Source of the DNA: SIG455 sp045646385
GTDB taxonomy: Bacteria; Bacillota; Clostridia; UMGS1810
Assembly: GCA_045646385.1 (NCBI GenBank)
Contig: JAZRKQ010000011.1
Location: 1 to 64,000, forward strand
DNA length: 64,000 bases
Direction: 5' to 3'
The notes beneath the pieces were generated by a model. The model ran no database searches. It was not told the DNA's origin and worked only from the letters and a program-made list of their open reading frames with translations. Shown here piece by piece: positions 1 to 8,070 of this stretch (the stretch's first letter is position 1; every line of letters starts with the position of its first letter). The position numbers and the translations under genes were made by a program.

Positions 1-1968
1 GATTACGTTGTGCACCAGACTCACGGAATAGGACAGTACGTTGGCGTTGAGCAGTTGACGGTTGATAAAGTTATAAAAGACTATATTAAAATAAAGTATA
101 AAAATAGCGATATTTTGTATGTACCGACAGGGCAACTTGACCTTTTGCACAAGTATATCGGTGCAGAGGCTAAAGGTGTACGCTTAAATTCGCTTGGCGG
201 AACAGACTGGCAACGCACAACGGGTAAAGTGCGCCAGAGTGTAGAGGAACTGGCAGAGGATTTAATCCGCCTTTATGCAGAAAGAAGCAGTATACAAGGT
301 CACAAATATCCGCCCGATACACCGTGGCAGCAGGAATTTGAAGACGGCTTCCCGTACGAAGAAACTGCTGACCAGACCAAATCAATTGCCGAGGTAAAGG
401 CAGATATGGAGCAGGGCAAGAGTATGGATAGACTTCTCTGCGGTGACGTTGGCTACGGAAAAACCGAGGTTGCCATGCGCGCGGCATTTAAGTGCGTTAT
501 GGATTCTATGCAGGTGGCATACCTTGTGCCGACGACTATTTTGGCACAGCAGCATTACAATAACTTTTGTATGCGTATGAAGGACTACCCCATAAAAATA
601 GAGATGATGTCACGCTTTAAAACAAAAAAAGAACTTACAGACATTGCCCGCAGAATTTCCGAGGGTGATGTAGACATTGTTATAGGAACGCACAGAATCC
701 TGCAGAAAGATGTTAAGTTCAAAAAGTTAGGACTGCTTATTATTGATGAGGAACAGCGTTTTGGTGTTGGAGATAAAGAGCGACTTAAAGAAATGAAAAC
801 AAATGTTGACGTTCTTACATTAAGCGCTACACCCATACCGAGAACACTCCATATGGCTATGGTGGGCATACGTGACTTGAGCGTGCTTACCGAGCCGCCT
901 CAGGACCGCTACCCCGTGCAGACATTTGTGCTGGAGAAAAACGATGTTGTGCTTGCAAATGCTATTGAACGTGAACTTGCACGTCACGGTCAGGTGTATT
1001 ATCTTTTTAACCGTGTAGAGGGAATAGAGCGCAAGGCGGCAGAACTTAAGGAAAAGTTCCCCGATGCAAATATAGCGGTGGCGCACGGCAAGATGAACGA
1101 AACACAACTGGAAAAAATTATGATGAGCCTTATGGAGGGCGAAATCGATATACTGGTATGTACCACCATTATTGAAACTGGTCTTGACGTTTCAAACGTA
1201 AATACAATTATAATAGAAAATGCCGATAAACTTGGCTTATCTCAACTTTACCAACTGCGCGGCAGAGTGGGCAGATCAAACCGCCTTGCGTATGCATATT
1301 TAACGTACGAGCGCAGTAAGATTTTAGATCAGGTTGCGCAAAAGCGTCTGCAGGCTATCAGAGAGTTTACTGAGTTTGGCTCAGGCTTTAAAATTGCCAT
1401 GCGTGACCTTGAAATACGCGGTGCGGGTAATCTTCTCGGTAAGCAACAGCACGGCAATATGAACCTTGTAGGCTACGATATGTACTGTATGCTTTTAGAG
1501 CAGGCAGTCAATAACATAAAGGGGATTGACGCACCACCCAAAACAGAGGTTGTCGTAGAACTTCATATAGATGCGTATATCCCTAAAGATTATATAGAGT
1601 TTGAATGGCAAAGAGTAGAAATGTATAAAAAAATCTCCGCTATTGAAAGCGAAGAAGATTTTTATGATGTTACAGACGAATTTATTGACCGATACGGCGA
1701 TATTCCTCAGCCTGTTCTTAATCTGCTTGATGTAGGGTATATAAAATGTCTTGCACGTTCGGCAGGTGTTGACGAAATTGTGCAGAAAGGTGAACACATA
1801 GAGTTTGTATCGCGCGGGGGCGTATCGGCTGAAAAGGCGGTTGAGCTTATTAAAGAATATCGGGGAAAAATACGTCTTGGAACAGGCGAAGTTTCTTCTA
1901 TGCGTTACAGATTTGAACATCCTTTGCTTGATAATATTAAGATTATATTACAAAAATTAAATAAGTAA
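1..1968 (+). CDS. mfd: Transcription-repair coupling factor Mfd, C-terminal part (5' end outside window)
   Basis: Mfd is an ATP-driven DNA translocase that removes RNA polymerase stalled at lesions and recruits UvrA. The reading frame is open from base 1, so the gene starts upstream; about 655 residues remain of a family that is usually near 1150. The fragment begins in the RNA-polymerase-interacting domain (HQTHGIGQYVG). Walker A GDVGYGKTE follows near residue 150, then DEEQ near 250, SATPIPRTLH, the motif V/VI block GLDVSN and QLRGRVGRS, and the C-terminal TRCF domain that regulates UvrA binding. The next gene, a PrsA-like foldase 87 nt downstream, is a common Clostridial neighbour. Confidence 0.97.
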   Translation, partial: DYVVHQTHGIGQYVGVEQLTVDKVIKDYIKIKYKNSDILYVPTGQLDLLHKYIGAEAKGVRLNSLGGTDWQRTTGKVRQSVEELAEDLIRLYAERSSIQGHKYPPDTPWQQEFEDGFPYEETADQTKSIAEVKADMEQGKSMDRLLCGDVGYGKTEVAMRAAFKCVMDSMQVAYLVPTTILAQQHYNNFCMRMKDYPIKIEMMSRFKTKKELTDIARRISEGDVDIVIGTHRILQKDVKFKKLGLLIIDEEQRFGVGDKERLKEMKTNVDVLTLSATPIPRTLHMAMVGIRDLSVLTEPPQDRYPVQTFVLEKNDVVLANAIERELARHGQVYYLFNRVEGIERKAAELKEKFPDANIAVAHGKMNETQLEKIMMSLMEGEIDILVCTTIIETGLDVSNVNTIIIENADKLGLSQLYQLRGRVGRSNRLAYAYLTYERSKILDQVAQKRLQAIREFTEFGSGFKIAMRDLEIRGAGNLLGKQQHGNMNLVGYDMYCMLLEQAVNNIKGIDAPPKTEVVVELHIDAYIPKDYIEFEWQRVEMYKKISAIESEEDFYDVTDEFIDRYGDIPQPVLNLLDVGYIKCLARSAGVDEIVQKGEHIEFVSRGGVSAEKAVELIKEYRGKIRLGTGEVSSMRYRFEHPLLDNIKIILQKLNK

Positions 1969-2055
1969 TCACAGATAAATGTTTTACTGTTATAATTATT
2001 GTATCTAATTGTATCTAAATATTTTAAATATACATCAGCGAAAGGGTGGTTTGAA

Positions 2056-3069
2056 ATGAGAAAGTTCAGACTTTTATCAGCAGTTATAACCATGTGCATT
2101 TTAATCGGTCTTGTGCCCGGATGCGCAGTTGTTGACAATACTGTTATTGCTACTGTTAATGGCGAAGATATTACAAAGGCAGACGTTGTTCTGTATTTTA
2201 TTCAGGTGCAGAATAATATGCTCGGTCAGGCAGGCATCACTACTTTAGAAGATGCACAGGTTTATTGGGAAATTGAAGGCAATGCCGCTACTGCCAGAGA
2301 AAACGCTGCTGACGAAGCAGTAAAAACTGTTATTAAATGCCAAAAAGCGGCTGAACAGGGGATTGCCTTAACAGACGAGGAAAAATCTCAGATAAATCAG
2401 CAGATTGGCTCACAGATAACACAGATGGGCGGTAAATCTGTTTTTGAAAGCGAACTTAAGGCAATGGGCACAACAGAAGCGGCTTATACAAAATTTGTAG
2501 AGTCTATGTATCTTGCAAGCAAACTTGATACTATGCTTTCTGAAAAAGAAGAATATGCCGTAAGCGATGCTGAGGCTGAGGTTCGTATAAAAGAAACTTA
2601 TATAAAAGCAAAACATATTCTTATTTCTACTGTAGACAACACAACCGGTGCTGCTCTTTCTGCAGAGGAAGTTGCCGCTGCTAAAACTCAGGCAGACGAC
2701 CTTTATAATCAGATTAAAGGCGGCGCAGATTTTGATGAACTTATGAACACTTATTCTTCAGACCCAGGTTTGCAGTCTTCTCCCGATGGTTATGAATTCG
2801 GCAAAGGCCAGATGGTGCCCGAGTTTGAAGAAGCAGCGTATGCACTTGAAATAGGCGAGGTGAGCGAGCCTGTTGAAACATCTTACGGATATCACATTAT
2901 AAAAAGAGAGGCACTTACACTTACTGCCGATAAAATTGCAGAATTTCTGCCTACAGAAGTACAGATTATGCAGTACGAAAAATTAAATGCTGCTTACGAA
3001 GAATGGAAAGCAGCATCTAAAGTAAATATTAAAGAAAAAGCACTTTCAAAACTTAAAGTAATGCAATAA
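2056..3069 (+). CDS. PrsA-like peptidyl-prolyl isomerase lipoprotein
   Basis: A surface-anchored foldase that helps exported proteins fold outside the membrane. The ATG at 2056 is preceded by AAAGGGTGG; an in-frame TTG at 1999 has no ribosome site. The 337-residue product has a lipoprotein signal with lipobox LVPGC, so the cysteine near residue 23 should be lipidated. A SurA/PrsA N-terminal helical region is followed by a parvulin (PpiC) domain at about 184-290, with KAKHILIS at its start and SYGYHIIKRE at its end. It probably belongs to the mfd transcript and ends at a hairpin terminator. Exact client proteins cannot be inferred. Confidence 0.9.
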   Translation: MRKFRLLSAVITMCILIGLVPGCAVVDNTVIATVNGEDITKADVVLYFIQVQNNMLGQAGITTLEDAQVYWEIEGNAATARENAADEAVKTVIKCQKAAEQGIALTDEEKSQINQQIGSQITQMGGKSVFESELKAMGTTEAAYTKFVESMYLASKLDTMLSEKEEYAVSDAEAEVRIKETYIKAKHILISTVDNTTGAALSAEEVAAAKTQADDLYNQIKGGADFDELMNTYSSDPGLQSSPDGYEFGKGQMVPEFEEAAYALEIGEVSEPVETSYGYHIIKREALTLTADKIAEFLPTEVQIMQYEKLNAAYEEWKAASKVNIKEKALSKLKVMQ

Positions 3070-3093
3070 TTAAGTTGATGGAAATATAACTAG

Positions 3094-3114
3094 AGCCGGT
3101 GTCTGCCGGCTTTT
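3094..3114 (+). terminator. Intrinsic terminator after the PrsA-like gene
   Basis: AGCCGG at 3094-3099 pairs with CCGGCT at 3106-3111 across a 6-nt loop, followed by a short T run. The stem is short. Confidence 0.65.
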
Positions 3115-3142
3115 AGTGTAAAAATTACAGGGGGCTTTAAAA

Positions 3143-3685
3143 ATGAATGCGGCATACATTCCAAACATAATAACCGCTTTAAGAATAGCGGGGACGTTTG
3201 GTTTGATATTTACAAAAACTTTTTCACCGGTATTTTATATAGTATATTTTTTTACCGGAATCACAGATTTTTTTGATGGATTTTTGGCACGCAAACTAAA
3301 AGTAACAAGTGAATTCGGAGCAAAACTTGACAGTGTTGCAGATATGTTTTTTGATATAACAATGATTATCAAAATACTTCCGGCATTGCTTTTAGTTCTT
3401 CCCGTGTTTGTATGGTATCTTGTGGGTGCTATTGTGTTGATGCGTGTAGCGTCGTACATTGTGTCTGCTGTCAAGTTCCACAAAATGGCATCGTTGCATA
3501 CAATAATGAATAAAATAACCGGTTTTTTGGTTTTTTTAGTTCCGTTTTTTATACATACGCAGATTGGTGTGGGACTGTGTACATTGATTTGTGTTCTTGC
3601 TATAATAGCAGCGGTCGAGGATTTGTGTATAAACATAGGCAAAAAAGAATATGCCACAGATGTTAAAACAATAATTTCAAAGTAA
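3143..3685 (+). CDS. CDP-alcohol phosphatidyltransferase
   Basis: An integral membrane enzyme of phospholipid synthesis that transfers a phosphatidyl group from CDP-diacylglycerol to an alcohol. The family signature D-G-x2-A-R-x8-G-x3-D-x3-D is complete in the N-terminal third (DGFLAR, then G, then D-x3-D). The 180-residue length and several hydrophobic segments fit the PgsA-like group. The ribosome site GGGGG lies about 8 nt upstream of the ATG. Motif alone does not separate phosphatidylglycerophosphate synthase from phosphatidylserine synthase or other acceptor specificities, so I give no symbol. Confidence 0.88.
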   Translation: MNAAYIPNIITALRIAGTFGLIFTKTFSPVFYIVYFFTGITDFFDGFLARKLKVTSEFGAKLDSVADMFFDITMIIKILPALLLVLPVFVWYLVGAIVLMRVASYIVSAVKFHKMASLHTIMNKITGFLVFLVPFFIHTQIGVGLCTLICVLAIIAAVEDLCINIGKKEYATDVKTIISK

Positions 3686-3700
3686 GAGTTGTATTTATAA

Positions 3701-3733
3701 TAAAAATCCCGTTTTACAAAACGGGATTTTTAA
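3701..3733. terminator. Bidirectional terminator between convergent genes
   Basis: AAAAATCCCGTTTT and its exact complement AAAACGGGATTTTT flank a tiny loop. A-rich and T-rich arms serve the phosphatidyltransferase on the plus strand and the glycosidase on the minus strand. Confidence 0.9.
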
Positions 3734-3734
3734 T

Positions 3735-6008
3735 TTATTTATATATTTTTACGCTTTCACAATGAACTTTGTCACCGTCTACAGTAAACAGGTGGTATAC
3801 AGCGTTTTCAACGGCTGATGAGGCATTTTTAACTGCGTCAACACCTGTCACACTTATGTGCTTTATACCTGAATTATTAATTACTTTACTGCTTCCTGCA
3901 GATATTACATAAACGTTTGTTCCGCTTAAGTTTTTTTCTGCAAAGTCTATCATCATTTCTTCGTAGTATGTGGTATCATCATATATACTTTCGGGGGTTA
4001 TTATAAAAAGGTTTTTTGCTTTTATTGATTTTGCATCGCTGAGTAAAGTTTCCCATTGCGTGGCGTCTGCACTGTTTAAAGTTATAAATGCCGAGTCTTT
4101 GTAATTTGCATATGAATACGTTTTTGATGCGGTTAAGTTGTCAAACTCCAATCCATCGGGGGCGGTACTGTTTTTGCCTGCAAATATGGCAAGGTCGCAT
4201 ATACCGCTTTTAAGTACCTCTGTGTATTTGTTCATTACCAGTTTTTCGGTAAATGTATTTTTGCTTACTGTGTTGCCAAACACGGCAAACGTAAATGCAT
4301 CTTCGGTTTTGATTGGGGTGTTTATGTTGTCGGGAACATAAACATCTTCGGGTATGGTAACTTTGCTTGTATCTCCGCCCACCCTTATAACGGCAGATGT
4401 CTGCATTCCGCCAAAATCAAACGTAGCAACGGCAGAGCCTTTTTTGTTTCCTTTTAAAGTGTTTCCGTCAAGTTCAAGTATGGACGAGGAAAGTGTTATA
4501 TCTGTATCACTCAAATTTATAAATGCTTTGTAACCTTTTTCGTCCTCTGCCGTAAGGCTTATATATGCACTGTCGCCGGTTTGGATTTTGTATTCTTTAA
4601 GCCCTGTATAAATTTTTACGGGGTTTTCAAGGACACGTAACTGCTTTGTTGCTTTCATACCGTTATATGATACTGTTACTGTATGCACACCTGCGTTATC
4701 GGGATAATAATAACTGTCTTTTACTTCGCCGTCGTCTACTTTCCAGTTAAGATCGGGTGCATTTATAATATTTCCTAAACTGTCGCGCACTTTTACATTA
4801 AGGTAAATGCCCGTGTCTTTAAATACGTTGTCAGAGTCAGTTTCAATAGTTATAAATCCCTCGTCGTCAGCGGCAGATATCGGTATAATTCCCACTCCAT
4901 TTGCTACGGGGCGTAAGTAGTTATCGGACGGTATGTTTGCAACCTCCTGCTTACCCGTGTATGGTGAGCGTACTACAAGCGTTGTAGAGCCGCCACCGTC
5001 AAGATTTGCTGCATCGTCAGCGCCAATTTCCGCCATAATATCTGCAAGTCCTTCCAATGTAACACCTTTGGCGTTTGCCTTTCTTCCGTCAACCGTTACA
5101 AGATAAATCTTTGTGTGGTCGTCATTTACGCCTATTGCTGTTCTTGGTTGATATCCGGATATATTGTTTGTTATCTCTGTTTTTTCTCCGTCTTTTAAAA
5201 GCAGAGTACCTGCACCTACTGCAAATTTTATGTCTTCAAACTTGGACTCGTAGTTTATGCTGAGTTCAACTTTGTCGCCAACGCGGAAGTTTTCGGCTAA
5301 TTCAGGTGTAACATCTCTTAAGAATGCTATAATGTATCCGTTTTCGGGAAATTCTACAGGCCCTTGGTCGTAGTTTACAGATACTACTGTATCATCTTCT
5401 ATAACTATTTCCGACAGCGTTCCCGCAGAGCCCGGAGATAGTGGTCCCCATTCTTTGGTGTATATGATAGGTTGTGTAAGGTCGTCGTACTTGTTTATAT
5501 GCTCAATAGGTGTTATGTATCCGTTTGGTGCGGCAACGGCTATGGCACAGTCTATATAGTCAAATATAAATGCTCCGTCGCTTTTCTGCGCAACTGTGGC
5601 AAAATTCCAGGGGGAAGATATAGAGGTATGATGCTTTCCGTCAATCACTACGCCGCCTATGGCAGAGCCCATTGTTTTCTCGTCCCATTTCCATGAGAAG
5701 AAGTCTGCATTTATTGCAGCAAGAGTGCCGTGTGCTTCCGAAAGATTTTTTACATTGGTGAGTTTTGATATGTTTTCTTCGTTTATAAGAGTTTTAACTC
5801 CGTATCTGCCATCGGACAAATCTGCTTCTATAATATTGATATTCTGCCAGCCGTTTAAAGTCAAACGCTTGATGTTTTTCTGTACAATACCTGTTGCGAT
5901 GGTTGTTTCAGTAGTTATATCGTATATATCAGCCGCATATGCAGGTGCAGATGTATATATAAGTGCACCTGCCGCTATAACGGCAGTCAGTTTTTTTAAT
6001 GCTTTCAA
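3735..6008 (-). CDS. Secreted phosphodiester glycosidase-family protein with Ig-like and degenerate C-terminal region
   Basis: Exported multidomain protein. The start chosen is the TTG at 6008, seven bases after GAAAGGAAG; an in-frame TTG at 6026 lies upstream of that site. The product (757 aa) begins with a signal peptide ending near APAYA. Residues about 70-385 carry a phosphodiester glycosidase (NAGPA/DUF2233-type) domain with AIGGVVIDG, GVNDDHTKIYLVTVDGR and NLDGGGSTTLVVR. Two Ig-like segments follow (about 385-555). The last 180 residues begin FAVFGNT and resemble the start of a metallophosphoesterase fold, but I see no metal-binding D-x-H or GN[HD] motifs. Substrate is likely a cell-surface glycan phosphodiester; this is inferred from the family. 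Confidence 0.8.
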   Translation of the reverse strand: MKALKKLTAVIAAGALIYTSAPAYAADIYDITTETTIATGIVQKNIKRLTLNGWQNINIIEADLSDGRYGVKTLINEENISKLTNVKNLSEAHGTLAAINADFFSWKWDEKTMGSAIGGVVIDGKHHTSISSPWNFATVAQKSDGAFIFDYIDCAIAVAAPNGYITPIEHINKYDDLTQPIIYTKEWGPLSPGSAGTLSEIVIEDDTVVSVNYDQGPVEFPENGYIIAFLRDVTPELAENFRVGDKVELSINYESKFEDIKFAVGAGTLLLKDGEKTEITNNISGYQPRTAIGVNDDHTKIYLVTVDGRKANAKGVTLEGLADIMAEIGADDAANLDGGGSTTLVVRSPYTGKQEVANIPSDNYLRPVANGVGIIPISAADDEGFITIETDSDNVFKDTGIYLNVKVRDSLGNIINAPDLNWKVDDGEVKDSYYYPDNAGVHTVTVSYNGMKATKQLRVLENPVKIYTGLKEYKIQTGDSAYISLTAEDEKGYKAFINLSDTDITLSSSILELDGNTLKGNKKGSAVATFDFGGMQTSAVIRVGGDTSKVTIPEDVYVPDNINTPIKTEDAFTFAVFGNTVSKNTFTEKLVMNKYTEVLKSGICDLAIFAGKNSTAPDGLEFDNLTASKTYSYANYKDSAFITLNSADATQWETLLSDAKSIKAKNLFIITPESIYDDTTYYEEMMIDFAEKNLSGTNVYVISAGSSKVINNSGIKHISVTGVDAVKNASSAVENAVYHLFTVDGDKVHCESVKIYK

Positions 6009-6048
6009 TATGTATCTTCCTTTCAAAATAATTTATACTAATAGAATC

Positions 6049-6086
6049 TATACTAAAAGTATATCACGCACCTTGGTAAAAGTAAA
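6049..6086 (-). promoter_or_regulatory. Promoter of the glycosidase gene with palindrome over the -10
   Basis: On the minus strand, TTTACT (6081-6086) and TATACT (6058-6063) are 17 bp apart. The -10 is half of a palindrome, TATACT-aaa-AGTATA (6049-6063), which could be an operator. Confidence 0.6.
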
Positions 6087-6103
6087 CTGAAAAATAATTG
6101 GAA

Positions 6104-6133
6104 TTGACAATATTTGCGCCAATATGGTAAAAT
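6104..6133 (+). promoter_or_regulatory. Sigma-A type promoter for nadE
   Basis: TTGACA at 6104-6109 and TAAAAT at 6128-6133, 18 bp apart, about 30 nt upstream of the nadE start. Confidence 0.75.
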
Positions 6134-6163
6134 TATCATAATGAACTTGAAAGAAGGATTTTT

Positions 6164-6895
6164 ATGAGAGATTGGAAATACGAAACTGAGCAGAGAGTAG
6201 AATTTATACGTAATCTTGTTGCAAAAACAGGTGTAAACGGAATTATATATGGAAACAGCGGCGGCAAAGACAGCGCCTTGGTAAGCATTTTATGCAAGAT
6301 GGCCTGCGATAATACCGTTGGTGTTATAATGCCTTGCTGTTCTGTAAGGAATTATGAAGAAGATGCCGACCATGGAAATCTTGTTGCAGAGCAGTTTAAA
6401 ATAGAAACACGTACAGTTGACCTTACAGATGTTAAAAATGCGCTTTTGTCAGCAGTTGATGGTAAAACGGAGATTAATAATACTGCTGATATAAACATCG
6501 CCCCCCGTCTGCGTATGACAACACTGTACGCAATTGCTGCGGCGGAGGGGTTGCTTGTTGCCGGAACAGGTAACAGAAGCGAACGCTATATGGGTTATTT
6601 TACAAAGTGGGGCGATGGTGCGTGTGACTTTAACCCTATTGCAGACCTTACTGCAGGAGAGGTATTTGATTTTCTGCGTTATCTTGATGCACCTGAGGAA
6701 ATTATAAACAAAGCACCGTCGGCAGGTCTTTATGAGGGGCAGACAGACGAGGCTGATATGGGTGTAACATATGCCGCTATAGATAATTATATATTAAACG
6801 GAAATGCTCATTCTGCCGATGCGGAAATTATCCGCAGATACCATAACGGAAGCGAGCATAAAAGACGTATGCCTCTTTTGTATGGGGAGGAATAA
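6164..6895 (+). CDS. nadE: Ammonia-dependent NAD+ synthetase
   Basis: Cytosolic enzyme that amidates deamido-NAD+ using ATP and ammonia, the last step of NAD synthesis. The 243-residue length matches the short, ammonia-only form; no glutaminase (CN-hydrolase) domain is present. The PP-loop signature SGGKDS is at residues 32-37. GTGNRSER and YFTKWGDGACDFNPIADL form the conserved nucleotide and substrate-binding block. The ATG follows GAAAGAAGGA by about 6 nt. It has its own promoter and is followed by a long inverted repeat, so it is probably monocistronic. Confidence 0.95.
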   Translation: MRDWKYETEQRVEFIRNLVAKTGVNGIIYGNSGGKDSALVSILCKMACDNTVGVIMPCCSVRNYEEDADHGNLVAEQFKIETRTVDLTDVKNALLSAVDGKTEINNTADINIAPRLRMTTLYAIAAAEGLLVAGTGNRSERYMGYFTKWGDGACDFNPIADLTAGEVFDFLRYLDAPEEIINKAPSAGLYEGQTDEADMGVTYAAIDNYILNGNAHSADAEIIRRYHNGSEHKRRMPLLYGEE

Positions 6896-6901
6896 GTTGT
6901 G

Positions 6902-6956
6902 TATATGAGTAATAAAACTTGCCTAAATATACTCAAGCAAGTTTTATTATCATATA
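6902..6956. repeat. Long inverted repeat (hairpin) with 14-nt loop, between nadE and the RNase Z-like gene
   Basis: AATAAAACTTGC (6911-6922) is exactly complementary to 6937-6948, and the pairing continues outward with one bulged base to about 20 bp. The loop (6923-6936) contains TAAATATACTCA. The same 12 bases, on the opposite strand, fill the loop of the inverted repeat at 56324-56379. It could act as a terminator for nadE, but U residues are within the stem rather than after it. Confidence 0.8.
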
Positions 6957-6987
6957 CTTGAAGATAAAGAATTTAAGGAGGGATAAT

Positions 6988-7908
6988 ATGGTAGACGTGT
7001 GTTTGCCGGGCACAGGTGGAATGTTGCCACTGGTGCGCAGATACCTTACCTGCTGCTGGGTAGAGGTAATGGGCAAAGCCATTTTAATAGACTGCGGCGA
7101 GGGAACGCAAATGGCACTTTCTGCAGCGGAATGTCACGTAAGCCGTATGGAATGCTTGCTTATAACACATTTCCATGCTGACCATATATCGGGTTTGCCG
7201 GGACTTATGCTTACGCTCGGTAATCAAGGCAAAACGACGCCGCTTGTTATAGCAGGACCTGCCGGAGTTGGCAGAGTAGTTGCAAGTCTGCTTGTTATTG
7301 CACAGAAACTTCCTTTTGAAATAATTATAAAAGAATTTAACCATAAAACTGCTGAAAAATTTGAGATTGCAGGGCTTGAAATAAACACCCTTCCTTTAAA
7401 ACATAAAGTTCCGTGCCTGGGCTACAGCATAACATACCATAGAAAACCTGTGTTTAATCCTCAAAAAGCCGCTGCACTGAACATTCCCGTAACGTACTAT
7501 AAAAACTTGCACGCCGGAGAGAATGTAGAGTTTGACGGAACGGTTTACACACCGGACATGGTGCTTGACGGAGAGCGAAAACCTATCAAGGTAACATATT
7601 GTACTGACACACGTCCGTTCGACGGCATAGCGGATTTTGCCAAAGGCTCTGACCTTTTTATATGCGAGGGTATGTATTGCGACGATGAAATGCGCGAAAA
7701 AATGGATGAGAAACATCATATGCTATTTAGCGATGCTGCAAATATCGCAAAAAAAGCAGATGTTCCCGAACTGTGGCTTACGCATTATAGTCCGGCGCTG
7801 AATCATCCGGCAGAGCATAAAGATGAAGTTCGTAAAATATTTTCAAATACTGTTATATCGCATGATGGAATTAAGAAGACTATTGTTCCTGACGATAATC
7901 AAGCCTGA
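6988..7908 (+). CDS. RNase Z-like metallo-beta-lactamase-fold hydrolase
   Basis: Probably the zinc-dependent endonuclease that trims tRNA 3' trailers, which fits because the tRNAs in this window lack encoded CCA. The start is the ATG at 6988 after AAGGAGGG, not an upstream TTG at 6919. The 306-residue protein has DCGEGTQM (35-42) and the metal motif HFHADH (61-66) as in RNase Z. Later come a conserved KH block, TYCTDTRPFDG, and LWLTHYSPAL near the C-terminus, matching the family's final histidine. N-terminal GTGG differs slightly from classical RNase Z, so another MBL hydrolase is possible. Confidence 0.82.
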   Translation: MVDVCLPGTGGMLPLVRRYLTCCWVEVMGKAILIDCGEGTQMALSAAECHVSRMECLLITHFHADHISGLPGLMLTLGNQGKTTPLVIAGPAGVGRVVASLLVIAQKLPFEIIIKEFNHKTAEKFEIAGLEINTLPLKHKVPCLGYSITYHRKPVFNPQKAAALNIPVTYYKNLHAGENVEFDGTVYTPDMVLDGERKPIKVTYCTDTRPFDGIADFAKGSDLFICEGMYCDDEMREKMDEKHHMLFSDAANIAKKADVPELWLTHYSPALNHPAEHKDEVRKIFSNTVISHDGIKKTIVPDDNQA

Positions 7909-7927
7909 CCGCTATGGTCAGGCTTTT
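7901..7927 (+). terminator. Intrinsic terminator overlapping the stop codon
   Basis: AAGCCTGACC (7901-7910) pairs perfectly with GGTCAGGCTT (7916-7925) and is followed by T residues. The TGA stop (7906-7908) of the upstream gene lies inside the 5' arm. Confidence 0.9.
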
Positions 7928-7987
7928 TTGTTAAAAATTATAAGAATATTATAGTTAACGGCAATACTTCTATGAAAGTTTTGGTCA

Positions 7988-8016
7988 TTGACAATGGTAT
8001 ATAAGCATGTTAAAAT
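7988..8016 (+). promoter_or_regulatory. adhE promoter
   Basis: TTGACA (7988-7993) and TAAAAT (8011-8016) are 17 bp apart. The -10 lies within the Rex-like palindrome at 8007-8024. Confidence 0.8.
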
Positions 8017-8024
8017 TTTAACAA
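8007..8024 (+). promoter_or_regulatory. Rex (NADH-sensing repressor) operator, predicted
   Basis: The 18 bases match the established Rex consensus TTGTTAA-N4-TTAACAA at 13 of 14 fixed positions; only the first base differs. It covers the -10 of the adhE promoter, so a bound repressor would block RNA polymerase. Rex lets go when NADH rises, and AdhE consumes NADH. The Rex gene itself is not in this window. Confidence 0.8.
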
Positions 8025-8070
8025 AGATTAGAATATAATGAAAATAAGTATATAAAACAGGAGGTCAATC

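Noticed and set aside
1991..1996. TATAAT between mfd and the PrsA-like gene as a promoter
   Set aside because: No acceptable -35 lies 16-18 bp upstream; readthrough from mfd is simpler.
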